A DNA stretch of 64,000 nucleotides from a virus (IMGVR_UViG_3300032676_000779:37982-101981); one strand, 5' to 3'. Positions 38,901-46,368 are shown, counted from the stretch's first letter. The notes: generated by a model not told the origin, from the sequence alone. A program made the numbers and translations.

Positions 38901-41900
38901 TATTAGGAATATATGAGCCGTATGTTTGGTTGTATTCTTTAATGATGACCTTATCGCCATCACCAAGCGGGCTAATGATAGTGAGCGAAGGGGCATCCGG
39001 ACTTATTATATAATCTATGCCACTAGTAAGTTGTCGTTCAACTACTACACCAGCGACTGTTCTCAACACATAAACAAGAACGCCGCTATAGTTAGCAGTT
39101 TCAAAATTATAAACATTGCTTAATGGATAAACAGAAGTATCCAGTTGATTATTGAACGTGTACGTGTTGGTGCGGTACGGAGCCTTTGACGGTAACATGT
39201 CCGACCAAAAGAATGCGTTGATTTCGCTCTTTGCAGCAGTAATCTGGTCTAGTGCGCTATCCAGAATTTGCGACGGAGTGTATCGCTGAACGTAATCTGT
39301 GTTTTGTACCGTATATACTAGTAATTGTTTATACTTTATATATTCACGGCTGTTAAACATCAATGCGTCAAACAAGTTGTGCTGCGTGTTTCGGAAAAAG
39401 GTTCCCGGCAGTACTAATGACGCAGAGTTTTGAATTATCTCTGTACCATATGGTACTAAGTTACCGCAATCTCTAAAATTATTTGCGCCGAAAATTTCAC
39501 CTGTCGTGTTTGGTGAATTAATAAAAATGTCTCTATACTGTGCACGGATATCACCAACATTGGCTGTAGTTAAATCAGCATTTAATGGATTATTATTTAA
39601 ATTAATAGGAATGTCGTAGTAACCGATTTGGCTTACTTGATCACTCAATACTAATACTTGAACTACCGTGCTAGTTGTTGGTAGTGAACTGCTACTGTTA
39701 AATGTAATTGTGGTAGTATTGGTACCAACTACCGTAGCATATGATGTTGGTGCTTGATATACATTGTTGATGTATACCTTAACTCTCGGCCAACCAGTTT
39801 CTCCCGTTGCTAAAGCAGGCAATGCTGCAACGTCACACTGGAAACTTAATGTTGGATTTGTAGGATCAAAGTCAAAACTGAATAATTGATATTGCGTGCT
39901 ATCAGCAATTGCGGTTTGCCAACCAAGCTGTCTTACATATGATGTACCTGATGTATAATTATATACGTAGCCAGTATTTACCTTTTGATTAATAGGATTA
40001 TATCCAGACACATAATTAAATGTATCCAAATTCAGTGATACGTCGAAACTAATATCCCCTACGTTATCTATACCAGAATATGCGATTGGAAAGCCTAATA
40101 TAGGGTCATTGACTCCGCTACCAACACTGTATGCGAAAAGTTTACACCCCTTGAACGAAGTACTTTGATAGACCGAAGAATCCCCAAAAGAAATACCGTT
40201 GGCATCAAAAACGTCAAACAGCGGTGGTTGGTTAACCGTAACCTTTTGTTGTGCCTGTATCCACTTTATACCATCATAATAGTAACTAGTGCCTTGGTGA
40301 TAATAACCACGCTTAATTGCTAATTGTTCATCAGGGACAATATTTCCGTCTTCTGCTACCGTGAGTGTAATTACAGGTCTAGTATTAGGATCAATTACCG
40401 AGAAGTTTACGACATAGATTTTGTTTCTTACAGTAGAGCTAGAGTCAGCAGCAAATACGATTCTTGCTTCCGGAAACAAAGCATAGTTATCTAAAGTAGT
40501 GTCTGAACCCACAATAGACAAGTTTGAAGCAGAGGATATGTTTTTTGCGCCGGGCCATGAAACTGTTACAGTTAGCGTAGTAGTACCAGTAATGTCGGTA
40601 ATTTGTGTATTATTAGGAAGAATGCTTGAAGAATCTGCAACATACATTCCAATTTGGAATGTACCCGAAACGTTAGCAGCGTCTACACTAAAGGTAGTTG
40701 ATGTTGCGGCGGTTACTCCTACAACCGACGCCGATGCTGTAGTAAGTACTTCTGTATCTGGGTAATAATTGTAAGATCCTGCTACTGTTGACAATGCATC
40801 AGTGTTATGGGTATCGATAAAATCGATTCCTGCGGCGCCTACAGAACCCGAATTGTATAATTTTAGATTAGGATAAAACTCGATTATAGGGCGGACTGCT
40901 TTGTTTGCTTGTGTCGCGTAAGTAGTTGCGATATTAGGGTCGTTATTGTATTTTGCAGTTGCGTTGATGACATCGATGTGGAACCAACGATTGCTTCTGG
41001 ACCAAGCATTTTTATTGATTGCGTTTCTAGCAATAGTAATATAGTCTTTATCTGTTGGAATAAAAAGGTCCGAATCGTAATTGCTAATGTCATATGGTGT
41101 AGAATCATATGGAATGTAATTACCATGTGTAAAATCTTCAGTACAGACTAGAGAGCTTACTGGAACTAACTCAATTGCAGTTCCTACACCCTGTACATAG
41201 TATTGTCCCTGTAAATAACTTGTAGGAATAATGTCACCTTGAAAGTTAACTTTCAATCCATTAGTAAATACTACTCCACTAGATGACGTATAATTAGGGT
41301 TACCCAAGATTTCAGTCACAACATTAATAGTATTTGTAGTATTGCTGTCAATGATTTTAATCACGCCGACAGAATCAGCAGATGTACCGTCTTGATAATA
41401 TAGAACATCTAACGGAGCAGTGATAACAGGAATTGGATTAATTACTCCGGTAGGTGAACGATAAAATGGTATATTGTTCCATTGAGTACCATATAATGGA
41501 GTAATTGTTTGATTTACAGGAATAGTACCATCTGGAACTAAACGAATAGTTGGGTTCTTTGGATCACCGATGTATTCAATCAAGTAATAGTATTCAAACA
41601 CCGTTGATGCGACACTTTCTTCATATAGACCCTGATTGATATTGGCAACCATAGTACCTGATCCAGGAACCAAAGTTAACGGAGACGAAGCATCTAGAGT
41701 CAACGCGATAGTAAATGTACCTGAAGTAGGAATACTATGAACATAATAGACTTCCCCTGCAGTAACTCCACCGAATGTTGGGTTGTTAAAGGTTACAGTT
41801 TGACCGACTACTAATTGAGAGGTACTATCTGTAGTAAACGCAGAAGCATCACAGCTAGTTACATTTATAACGATTGGTGCGACGAGAACATCACTATTGA

Positions 41901-42873
41901 TGTCCAGCGGTGTCTCGCTCAAGAAGGTCTCTGTGTTTCCCTTCTCTGCCGGAATACCATCATAATAGAACATGATGCGTAACCCTTCAAGCGCAGTCAC
42001 GCCATCAATGTCATTAAGTCCTTGATATGTTACGCCATCCGTGTCAGTAAATGTCTTTAAAACTGCTCCATTTACTTGGTCAAACAATTTAGTGCTGACT
42101 AGATCGACAGTGTTGTTACCTGGAAAAATATATTGATCTTGTGCATTTTTTTGCGGAACAGTAAACGTAACAACACCTTGACTTGCGCCATTGTTGTCTA
42201 CTCCGTATACTTGTCTAGTAGTAAGATTCGATTGGAATGGCGAATATCCTGAGGTACCCGGATCCGTCTGAATCCAAAACTGAGACGATTGATTTACAGC
42301 AAAAGTATAGGTTCCTCCGCGGATCAATCCAAGTGTAGGATTGATGCTACCGATAGGTTGTCCGACTAGAGCAATTTCATATCCATTAGGTAGTGATGTG
42401 ACTGCATAATTTTCAGTAGAGTACACGGTTGCTGCTGAGATAGTAACAGCCGGCGGCCCGACTGGCAACCAGTAATATTCATTAAAGTTAATGAGCTTGT
42501 CGAGGTTAGTGAAGGAGTCCCATGAATAAAACTGACTTTTGAATAGACGACTGTTGTTATCCGTAATACTATCTTGCATTGCAATAGAGTCGATGATGCC
42601 TGGATACGAGATAAAGTCGTTTGCTACAGATTCGTTTGGCTTAGTAAAAACTACACCCGGATCTAACTGATAGTTCACCCGAGTTTTTGTTGGTTCAACT
42701 ACATAATTGTCAGTTGCATTTACACCATATCCAAACTTGCTACCTACATAGCCTTGAATCTTCATCGTATTCGGTGGATTTACGATCTGATCTAGGGTCG
42801 CTGACAAAAATTCCGCGTTAGTTGAGGTTTGAAAAATCTCAGGAAGAAAAGTTATTGTCCGAATTCGGGCCAT
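23980..42873 (-). CDS. Giant 6297-residue virion structural protein, baseplate region (gp7 position)
   Basis: A single uninterrupted frame of 18.9 kb starts at ATG 42873 (MARIRTITFLPEIFQTSTN). It follows gp6, the place of gp7 in T4-like phages, so a baseplate wedge or baseplate-attached fibre role is likely; direct gp7 homology is not shown. Visible parts: a unique N-terminal region to about residue 2300; a group of at least five FG-GAP-like propeller units at about 2390-3075 (for example FGSAIKINEFDSVIISAPVG and FGYAVDMYKTGSTLLIGSP); a BNR/Asp-box-type propeller at about 4860-5240 (TSADGITW, TSVDGLVW, RSTDAITW, TSTDGYVW); and at least 13 copies of a 60-75 residue beta unit with the core GG(I/L)V-x3-TYYV, then TFT(I/V)S-x-T-x-GGP. 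A phage module (YVITSLGSTDFTAIGAVDN) occurs near residue 2480. No transmembrane segment seen. Confidence 0.85.
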   Translation of the reverse strand: MARIRTITFLPEIFQTSTNAEFLSATLDQIVNPPNTMKIQGYVGSKFGYGVNATDNYVVEPTKTRVNYQLDPGVVFTKPNESVANDFISYPGIIDSIAMQDSITDNNSRLFKSQFYSWDSFTNLDKLINFNEYYWLPVGPPAVTISAATVYSTENYAVTSLPNGYEIALVGQPIGSINPTLGLIRGGTYTFAVNQSSQFWIQTDPGTSGYSPFQSNLTTRQVYGVDNNGASQGVVTFTVPQKNAQDQYIFPGNNTVDLVSTKLFDQVNGAVLKTFTDTDGVTYQGLNDIDGVTALEGLRIMFYYDGIPAEKGNTETFLSETPLDINSDVLVAPIVINVTSCDASAFTTDSTSQLVVGQTVTFNNPTFGGVTAGEVYYVHSIPTSGTFTIALTLDASSPLTLVPGSGTMVANINQGLYEESVASTVFEYYYLIEYIGDPKNPTIRLVPDGTIPVNQTITPLYGTQWNNIPFYRSPTGVINPIPVITAPLDVLYYQDGTSADSVGVIKIIDSNTTNTINVVTEILGNPNYTSSSGVVFTNGLKVNFQGDIIPTSYLQGQYYVQGVGTAIELVPVSSLVCTEDFTHGNYIPYDSTPYDISNYDSDLFIPTDKDYITIARNAINKNAWSRSNRWFHIDVINATAKYNNDPNIATTYATQANKAVRPIIEFYPNLKLYNSGSVGAAGIDFIDTHNTDALSTVAGSYNYYPDTEVLTTASASVVGVTAATSTTFSVDAANVSGTFQIGMYVADSSSILPNNTQITDITGTTTLTVTVSWPGAKNISSASNLSIVGSDTTLDNYALFPEARIVFAADSSSTVRNKIYVVNFSVIDPNTRPVITLTVAEDGNIVPDEQLAIKRGYYHQGTSYYYDGIKWIQAQQKVTVNQPPLFDVFDANGISFGDSSVYQSTSFKGCKLFAYSVGSGVNDPILGFPIAYSGIDNVGDISFDVSLNLDTFNYVSGYNPINQKVNTGYVYNYTSGTSYVRQLGWQTAIADSTQYQLFSFDFDPTNPTLSFQCDVAALPALATGETGWPRVKVYINNVYQAPTSYATVVGTNTTTITFNSSSSLPTTSTVVQVLVLSDQVSQIGYYDIPINLNNNPLNADLTTANVGDIRAQYRDIFINSPNTTGEIFGANNFRDCGNLVPYGTEIIQNSASLVLPGTFFRNTQHNLFDALMFNSREYIKYKQLLVYTVQNTDYVQRYTPSQILDSALDQITAAKSEINAFFWSDMLPSKAPYRTNTYTFNNQLDTSVYPLSNVYNFETANYSGVLVYVLRTVAGVVVERQLTSGIDYIISPDAPSLTIISPLGDGDKVIIKEYNQTYGSYIPNTPTKLGLYPSFYPEVVLDSDYTVPTYFIKGHDGSFTKLYGDYDETLGVLIDFRDQALLEFELRIYNNLKLSTTVPIERYEVVPGYFRSSTSTYSWNEFIQMYEPTFLNWIGQNRLDYKSQYYQKNNEFSYNYTNSGNKLDQAAIQQGYWRGVYEYFYDTTTPNETPWEMLGFANEPTWWADRYGPTPYTSDNGILWGDLEAGYIWNNGNPYTVPELARPGLSKIIPVDSNGDLLSPLIAIVGNYNPSTFQKDWVVGDDAPVELSYRRSSTWPFDLMRLFALTRPAEFFNLAVDLDNYKYNAEFNQYLVNDRSHLVPANIEIYGNGTAKTSYINWIVDYEKQQGVDATTNITTLLNNLDVRLVYRLAGYSDKTLLQFYVEKGSPNSNNATLLIPNESYSVLLYDNQPFDQIMFSGVVIQKNQGYWTVYGNSQTFAYFKTLKPINNGTYGSVDVLGTTVKYAKNYTDQVVLVPYGTKFYSTQGVVQFLMSYGAELESQGMLFNEVEQGIEVTWAQMAAEFLYWSMSGWEVGSLITLNPSATAINIDRPSAIVQPLTVQQTNFILNQNLYPIQLNDLCVERDDTLFHAHTLNQGDSMSYAQFNVSNFEHGIVFDNVTLFNDIIYNLTTGLRQNRIYARGVKTADWNGTVNAWGFILNQDNVLEWNGNLKYTKGVIVQYKNKYWTALKVIEPSATFNEQDWKLVNYNDIQKGMLSNASTRAYESTLYYDVYQANLEQDADLLAFSLIGYRPRDYLALVDLTDSTQVQVYQNLIKNKGTRNAVDAFQGATFPQGSISYDFYENWSILTKQYGGVLNENFVDFRINQTNLMGNPSIVSLTNGVYTVGSDQEVPLYNLFNYNTPPASPNVLSTLDTTVNSQLYPSAGYINVNDVKMSSYFFSGLPSAVDSTGAVVPINNFYVGEYFWLANFKNKWDVFRWTNIGQVIQVRNNTNGTATITFSSPHSLNKLDPMAIINFAQNVDGYYIVADVLNLYEVVINLSALNANQNSIQGRGLAFGFVSQRVASPAGIIPLASAENEFIKNTVWVDENTDGNWAVYRKSLNYAYQNQFEQADGGTFGSAVAYTSDMGYLIGDSGTGILYRYIYDSLAQAYLLKENKTGGTSFGSTIKYAQNLYAVSQPSGVSPAVTLYTLNHTVVTDRMLTYQTIAAPGGVTDWGSALAISGDTNWLYISDAQNNNVYVYRKQNIPLIAGYFVTGETYVITSLGSTDFTAIGAVDNKVGITFVATGAGAGTGTATQITYKQSTIISGSSLFSLGAGDGFGTALATSYDGSTLAVTAPFIDYSPTITNWGTTFVLQRTMQNFEAKQNSLPEQTTSFSLSWTPAAGATITASATSSVTNRITCSGSMTGFQINQPVVFAGSNFGSSNVSPNQVYYIHGISGSEISIKTSRSSTTPVNLTTAAGLSFSVYVQVDPLYVYLNGKLVTDDNYAVIGTSFIYYSSLIAGDILTVSDNQYFPAQQINSDYIDRTDIEFGYAVDMYKTGSTLLIGSPYEVDANDVEGAVYSYVNGGAEYGVVIGTNECNVTTNRTLLINGFAVNLSAGNAQSVANTINSSKIINVQAAATSDNKLIIQVINQNIAQINQKLTVYAYDSGTTLSELGINLYTKTQIIQSPHEQGASRFGSAIKINEFDSVIISAPVGTRYEGTFFDFTDDENLDNDTVFDNNATQFVDSYVNAGAVYMFDYIGLYNESLANPGAYVYAQSVNSKNIPYGQQPLYGTAIDFNENVVVVGSPNFYPVAVGGQVVVYNNATGVSDWSVYRNSAPIVDISKIQNTQIFSASTNQTLINLDYMDPLQGKLLGAARENLDFVSGTDPARYNSDLSTIIGSVWGAEHVGQLWFNTNNVRWMNYHQNDNVYNSKYWGAVFPGSDVAVYTWVASFVPPNSYPGPGAVYNPNLYVVSTVLNASNNAVPVYYFWVSNTNIIFEQTGKTLSDSVVASYISNPKGSGIAYMAPLLPNTFALYNSVDYFNANDSVFHIGFANGTTDDVAHQEYALIRENYQDDFLPGLPHGGTSAHTLAIQGGYTISETDVPYSLYAKLLDSLAGCDGAGAVVPNPWLPLAVQSGIRSRPNQSFFYDRYLAINNYLTYANTVLAQYPIAEIRPDATFLFQSGTYFNTADYWSYVNWWATGYSDSTKSSLQVPNYADLAALNVAVNTIVTVEQNGAGKFEVYRYDGYGVWTRIGLQNGTIAFDTSLWDYSSAKIGYGDNFFDTTPYDQYPSEETRYIVRALTEQIYISDLLIYRNTSLILLFDYIQSETTQSQNFLPWLNKTSLADVSHTIRELIPYEVYQTDNTAFLSGYINEVKPYHVVIKDFVFKYTGTDVYQGNITDFDLPATYNSSYQQYISPQLVYSNPNSQYEYLPTDSIWSTAPYTQWFQNHGVSITGQPNYNITVTTSYVSTSSTYIVVDNAHGFPINGTINIGNEIIGYSFVDRALNVLSGLVRGVNGTPIENHITGAQIYIDLPAALVLFGGRGYVEPPKVTAYIDTSIYPAPKTPAVLEAVMNLDSVLQINVIDPGEGYAVLPEIVIDPAEVIAFDNTAVNGTFHTIRLYAPNLQTGDAVLYKSGITASVGALANNQWYYINVLETVPTAIIALYTTYSDAINDKARVKIYPIGIGSDMTLSSGARASAITTALPIRENNTTIRFDRTTYGSQVQDWEAGAYYGSFFAGTLDNSSTTSSSSIGLESTEPPIDSILASAQGAVFEITDISNDQQLTWSSFIRYVSGTTASNHSITLIPQDNGGGQPNASGTTIGFYIGMPVKFQSTLSFGGLVSNQIYYVNTILSETEFTVSTTVGGPIFGVTDSVVGVYTMECFVGEVTNTAVMSINYPGILQVTATTATTNALTVPTSLVGTGGTLGFYTNLPVFFTEDVFGGIVANKTYYVTSVIDNQTFTMSATTNPVSTTAYSVDGSTDRVAVNDGTNFNINDIVVFTDMVIAGTSTTNFGGLVAGTFYYVSGVYLSSKEITLSATKNGAVLNLTTVVAASDTSAIMTNQKDTVALTTAVGSATMNVSLPISPGQINGQLFTIYETSGQYPNNIVSAGEVSSLISRSINATISAVNRIAVSASLGGTDFFYKNMPIRVTTNIGNLVAGTTYYIREYTGDGTNTVIEVTVTNTSSSGNVLSCGSTASLYIGMPIVFSGQSLGGIFVTETYYIQDIPSSTTFTLSLTVSGPAITLTNDNGVMTGAGDPFFTVSTTVNGSEFALSSDHTTVSTATQYVTGYTTFDLSYKLGGYSAVPTNAGSGFAVNNIITIPGTAVGGTSPANDITLEVNSVDALGGIINVIASGNVPSTSTKYYLKVISSNQLEVYSNPLLTVPVSGINFPFNGYTTTTVQSVSSNIITVNSTTGFNVNDAVVFTGNVSAGIVAGQTYYIVNNVNFTSNTLQISSTPGGTAITLSNASSLSYTMAKSGSYAFLPEPFYFNQSIVKFNNKVYICVISNNDKEFVIGKWEELDSGDRRLNAMDRVMGYYKPTVNMPGVDLTQLFDGVTYPNSIYLGNAFQPNQQFALDVVVQDQPFYPSQVNITAVEYHNNVYHAVANLPTYSALLTSADGITWAITQLANTDINVTNIVYNNGTYLISAANNATPILTSVDGLVWTVANTTEHSSQAAAYGNGCWISVGDNIVRSTDAITWNTVHTFDSIFEVELYGVSFVQTASFTGFVAVGNGLRYDYSTGVTQLVPTDIIITSADGITWTQVAPLTNKSLNSVVSNGTTIVALGENNVQYTSTDAINWFGNEALVTTFSSTNYIISTAPNAFTVNAAVQFSNSFSSINAGTTYYVKSIVSPTLVTISDTLGGSTKTLSADTVPINTLMYEYDANPSTVRDSVYVGGTFVSVGDNGLIKTSTDGYVWTLRSSGTTQNLNGITYDTDGITTFTVVGDNNTVLTSTDTIIWTDNSVFTVPPTVYDVKGADFPYGYGPEELVPGVVTDNLALTVVTRPGSNWDVTEYSHTGFNVVSLELAPTFGTQTVYTFAGAVQVPAQLTVQIIDPVTGLGTGITEGIDYTINWLNKTVILSTPLQFSPKKILRIDVYEVGNGDQLVQSSTDVNPIRVDDVTGFNEVYVDCNYSASVYQGSGVIRPGTSAIESQVLSTDSTTNRLTCTDISKFILNGPVTFLGVLFGGVVSETTYYVKSISTATDSIIISASIDPVTGLAGPAFDLVTASGDAMYVSIQSGNGQVWTTPIMYHNGNKLVLGATNIVIRTQSINNSLTTNSTFGFVPGTRITFSNTMFAGISPQTTYYVSSVINNNEFTISATNGGPVLPLPDTTGGAIFVTNDYAFGTQPNGIAAKIIFASDAYTTETDYIVYSLFGETTPQYGYAVPEIQYFTGTGSQTAFTLSNYVGENNPNNAVVEVNGVRKTVTTDYSINPNTNVITFTSAPVSNSSISVLTYNDTQQQYLTSQYGLTGTTVAPILSINTTLSPILATTTVTATSSTGNLITATSTAGFVVGQQIQFFGIAPLGGIKVDGTMYWVGSIISNTFTIKDQYGVAVPLSNASGTLLAEVGGISTTRVTTTIPHGFAENSLVRIDGTVGSIQLNNNIYYARVITDTVFDLYQSDVSGYTGYNPTLGATNYPVIGVSTYISGGYTWLTGSFNITTTTATATTSSNNTITVASTANLIVNTPVYFSENYTLNGTDLSFGGLVSGTEYYVSEIVNGTTFVVSDTYDGPSKTLTTSGPATINVTQWSQQYTDRIWVTVNGLRVPSSKLRINPANEVSILAEIQSTDKVIITSMIAHWTPEEMTYMNFVDKNGVASVYRSNTLTRTWLTESIQDLTTVIYVNDVNSVIQDVVFTATVPTVSVDGYYYIGLPADKRILTAVSVVNISTTPNQTISSNDYEVVLVDTAPTLKITPGSYISTGNTLTINVLEGDIIYVNGEAIRFNAVDIASNSLLGIQRGVNGTAKQSYIPAYTEVFGLLTSNKLDDVYYNQTWNSYTFNTIDGDPLQISTTTPALFLQTDIT

Positions 42874-42930
42874 TATAATGGTTCTCTACTTTGTTTTTAC
42901 TGCACATAGCAGACTACTGCTAGTCAAGTG

Positions 42931-42938
42931 TATTTATC
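42931..42938 (-). promoter_or_regulatory. T4-type late promoter box for the giant gene
   Basis: GATAAATA on the minus strand, 57 bases before ATG 42873 and overlapping the end of gp6. It fits the late consensus TATAAATA at seven of eight positions. The 63-base gap between gp6 and the giant gene also holds a short AGCAG/CTGCT hairpin of doubtful meaning. Confidence 0.55.
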
Positions 42939-45900
42939 AATACTGTAATTCGGCGGGTGTGAGGGCCGGAACTACTAGTACGTCATTTGCGGTGGCGGCG
43001 GATACGAAGATTTCATACGGTAGACACTTGATTTCATACAGTGTGCCGAACGGTTGTGTTGGGTCATTAGATACGAGTACCGCAGAACTAATTAAATCTC
43101 CGCATTGCGCATGAAGATACGCACTTAATTCTGAGAAATAGAAAGTATCTCCGAAATTCCAATTATTGATGCTAAAGTAATTATTCATAGCAGCTAGTAC
43201 AGCACTTCTAATTTCACTGTCACTTGCATTGGTATTACTTGTTTTAATAACCTTAATTGTTCCACGTAAGTTCTCATCTGCTTTAGGACCGAAGAGCGGT
43301 TTAAAGACAACACTATTTACAATCACAGAATCCGATAGCATTTTATAATCTTGAACTTTACCGTATTCTTGGGTAAGTTCAGTTATAGTAGGTACTGTGG
43401 GTTCAGGAACAGTATTTGTGGTATCAGTAATCCAATTGGTATATGCAGTATAGTATGCCTGAGGAACGACGTACAAATCAATAATATTGGTCGTGATAGG
43501 ATCTATACGATTGGTATCATTTGAGTTGTGTCTATATTGGAAGGACAGCCCTTGTCTACCAAACAACACAGAATATTGGTTCTGAACAACCAAAATATAT
43601 GAGGGTGTGGTCACTGTTTGATCTTGAACACTAGTATAAAAGTTACCTTCTGAATACGCATAAAATAGTTGACCTAAAGGATAATCGTACTTTACTACTT
43701 CGATGTTAGTAACTGTTGGATACTGGTATACTACAGAACTTGATGGTATAAGATATTGTCTTGTTAGATTGATTGGATCTTGTACCGTTTCAAAGAAAGC
43801 GTACACACCAGTGTTTGAAGATCCGTTAACATATCCAGTAATTTCATTAAAGAAGTCTGGATTTAATATTAATTGTTTGTTGTTAACGTCAGTTGCAGCA
43901 ACTTCTATTTGGAAATCGTTTACATAACCGTCAGTTTGAGTCGTTTGTCCCACAATGTTTATTTTGTAGTCTCTACCCAATGCGGTAGTAGAGTTAAATT
44001 GACTGTTTACTGACAGCACGTTTACAAAGTCTTGTATAAGTTTACCTGAATAAGGGTCATACACGATTCCGTCTTTTGAGAAAGTAAATCTAGTATCTGC
44101 AACTGAACCAAAATAGTATGTTAATGATTTGTATGTAACTATGTATCTATTGCCACCTTGACTGGTGAATTTTACGAAATAATTTGGATCGCCGGCAGTG
44201 CTTACTGACCAACGATCTTGATTTATCTGTAGAGCGTTGTTAAACACCAGAGTAAAATCTTGCTGCAACTCCATTTTAAATATACATTCTTGAATGATTG
44301 CTGTGGACAGTGCATTACCAAATACCGGGATCACTTCACTGACGGTAACGCCGTCTGGTACATAACCATTAATGCTAACCGGACCAACTCCGTTTGCAAA
44401 CGTGCCAGCACCGTTATTTGACCCATCGCCTACTACATTTAGTACAGTAGACCAAATATAAGTCGAGTCTGTCGCGCCCGGTATACCTGCAACCAAACGA
44501 TTATTAATGTCAAAATAATAACCAGTCGGCGCTTGGAATTTACATATAGCGCCAGTAGTAATGTACATGATTCCATTAGTGCTTCCATAAGTACCAATGG
44601 ATATAGGATTAAGTTGGCTACCGGCTTTGGTATAAAAGTATCCAGTTTCCGATCCAGAATCGACTGAACTTGTATTCCAGTAAACTAAGTTATCACTAGT
44701 TGGAGTAGGAGCTACTACTGGATATCTAGTATAATTTTGAATATAATACTGGTTAGCTCTGTTTAGTGATAATACCGAAGATAGTGTGTCACTAAAGAAC
44801 GCAATAATATCATTCGTACTATTGATCGTTAACGTCAGTACACCGTCCACTGTAGTTTGATATAGTCCACCGTCACTACCAAATGAATTGGTACTTGAAT
44901 ACTTTCCAGTAGGATCGAGTAAATCTAGATTTTTAGATACACCAACAGATGCTCTATTAATAGATTTTGATTTAATTATAGAACTGTAAAGCGTATATGG
45001 GAAGTTATTATAATCTTCACCATTAACCATTCTATTTTGTGTATAGTAACGAGTTGGTGCACGTTGCTTAATGTCAGCCAGTGACTCACGAGCCTGTGCA
45101 GTAGAAACCGTCTGAGGAAGCGTCAACCCTATAGTCAGTGTTTGTGCCTTCCCTGTACTGTCAATATACGTGAACGAAACCGAAATACCATTCATTTCAC
45201 TAGGAGAGATTGTGTAGGTCAGCGCATTACCTGCACGAACATATGATCTATACGTTCCTACTGGAATCTTAGAAAATACGCCGTCACCGAAAATGTAGGA
45301 TACTTGATCGTTGAAGCCGGAGTTCACAGAAAAGATTGTTTTGTTTGATGTAGTCGTTTGTAGATATGCATCAGCATAGATGTTTTCCACTTGAATCCAT
45401 GGTGTTGTAGTTCCATCAGAATTAATTTGGTACAACCAAGTGTCGGTATTATTGACCCCTTGAATTGCGCCAATTGGAATTATTTGATTTGAAATCTGCT
45501 GCTGCAAAGTGAAGTCATAGTTCTGTAGCGTGCCTTGCTTGAAATAGAAGAAAAATCCAGTTGCAGGTGATCCGAAGCCCAGTGTATCATTTCGATATAC
45601 CATATTGAATTTGCCGGACGGTGCAGGTGGAATCTCATATATGTAATCCTCATTTAACGAAGTGACACTGCATAGTTCAAAATTCATAGTTACACCGTCA
45701 ATAGTTGACGTGAATGGTACGATCGGTAGAACAGTAGGAGGAATTTGAATAGCGTACTCACTCGTAGTAACTCCTAGCAAGTCTGCAATATTACCTGGCT
45801 TACCGATACGTTGTGTTGAAACAAGTGCGGCGTTCCAGATTGTATTCATCTGTTCCAACCAATTCGGATTAGCTGGGTCATTCCATAGTATAGGAATATT

Positions 45901-46314
45901 ACTTAGATTTGTTCCATTAATGTCGGTAATGTTTTGTGTAGTAGAAAGACTTGAGACTTTCAGCCAACCCTGACCTGCAATGTTGCGCTTTGGTGTGTAG
46001 CTTACTAGGTTAGCTAGTTTAATAACAGAGTCGCGGCGCTCGGCAGTATCAATGAAGTTTTCACGAGTGTTTAGATCATCACGGAAAGCAAGCCCTTGTC
46101 CCATAAACGCGATAACATCGAGTAATGCAATATATTCAGACGATTCAGTATAATCATTGAACGTTTCAGGGTAGTATAGTTGCAAGTAGTCAATGAAACT
46201 TTTGCGCAGAGTTTCATAGTCGTAACTGCGAAAGTCCGCTTGTTGGAAGGTTTGATAAATGGTTTTCCAATCATTTAATCCAAATAACGCTGACTGTCTT
46301 GAACTTGTTGCCAT
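42937..46314 (-). CDS. 6: Baseplate wedge protein gp6 (baseplate J-like)
   Basis: The protein has 1125 residues. The N-terminal ALFGLNDWKTIYQTFQQADF with DYETLRKSFIDYLQLYYPE and YIALLDVIAFMGQGLAFRDD is the conserved opening of T4-like gp6, followed by NTRENFIDTAERRDSVIKLA and YTPKRNIAGQGWL. T4 gp6 has 660 residues, so this one carries large extra domains in the middle. The closing part (RSAVLAAMNNYFSINNWNFG, FYFSELSAYLHAQCG) is the usual J-like C-terminus that contacts gp25 and gp53. It forms the inner baseplate wedge. It has its own late box at 46340-46347. Confidence 0.93.
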   Translation of the reverse strand: MATSSRQSALFGLNDWKTIYQTFQQADFRSYDYETLRKSFIDYLQLYYPETFNDYTESSEYIALLDVIAFMGQGLAFRDDLNTRENFIDTAERRDSVIKLANLVSYTPKRNIAGQGWLKVSSLSTTQNITDINGTNLSNIPILWNDPANPNWLEQMNTIWNAALVSTQRIGKPGNIADLLGVTTSEYAIQIPPTVLPIVPFTSTIDGVTMNFELCSVTSLNEDYIYEIPPAPSGKFNMVYRNDTLGFGSPATGFFFYFKQGTLQNYDFTLQQQISNQIIPIGAIQGVNNTDTWLYQINSDGTTTPWIQVENIYADAYLQTTTSNKTIFSVNSGFNDQVSYIFGDGVFSKIPVGTYRSYVRAGNALTYTISPSEMNGISVSFTYIDSTGKAQTLTIGLTLPQTVSTAQARESLADIKQRAPTRYYTQNRMVNGEDYNNFPYTLYSSIIKSKSINRASVGVSKNLDLLDPTGKYSSTNSFGSDGGLYQTTVDGVLTLTINSTNDIIAFFSDTLSSVLSLNRANQYYIQNYTRYPVVAPTPTSDNLVYWNTSSVDSGSETGYFYTKAGSQLNPISIGTYGSTNGIMYITTGAICKFQAPTGYYFDINNRLVAGIPGATDSTYIWSTVLNVVGDGSNNGAGTFANGVGPVSINGYVPDGVTVSEVIPVFGNALSTAIIQECIFKMELQQDFTLVFNNALQINQDRWSVSTAGDPNYFVKFTSQGGNRYIVTYKSLTYYFGSVADTRFTFSKDGIVYDPYSGKLIQDFVNVLSVNSQFNSTTALGRDYKINIVGQTTQTDGYVNDFQIEVAATDVNNKQLILNPDFFNEITGYVNGSSNTGVYAFFETVQDPINLTRQYLIPSSSVVYQYPTVTNIEVVKYDYPLGQLFYAYSEGNFYTSVQDQTVTTPSYILVVQNQYSVLFGRQGLSFQYRHNSNDTNRIDPITTNIIDLYVVPQAYYTAYTNWITDTTNTVPEPTVPTITELTQEYGKVQDYKMLSDSVIVNSVVFKPLFGPKADENLRGTIKVIKTSNTNASDSEIRSAVLAAMNNYFSINNWNFGDTFYFSELSAYLHAQCGDLISSAVLVSNDPTQPFGTLYEIKCLPYEIFVSAATANDVLVVPALTPAELQY

Positions 46315-46339
46315 GTGTACACTCTTTTTGATATAGATA

Positions 46340-46347
46340 TATTTATC
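46340..46347 (-). promoter_or_regulatory. T4-type late promoter box for gp6
   Basis: GATAAATA followed by TATC on the minus strand, 25 bases before ATG 46314, within the 54-base gap after gp25. Seven of eight positions match TATAAATA. Confidence 0.58.
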
Positions 46348-46368
46348 ATTACCAAAAAGGTGGATTTG

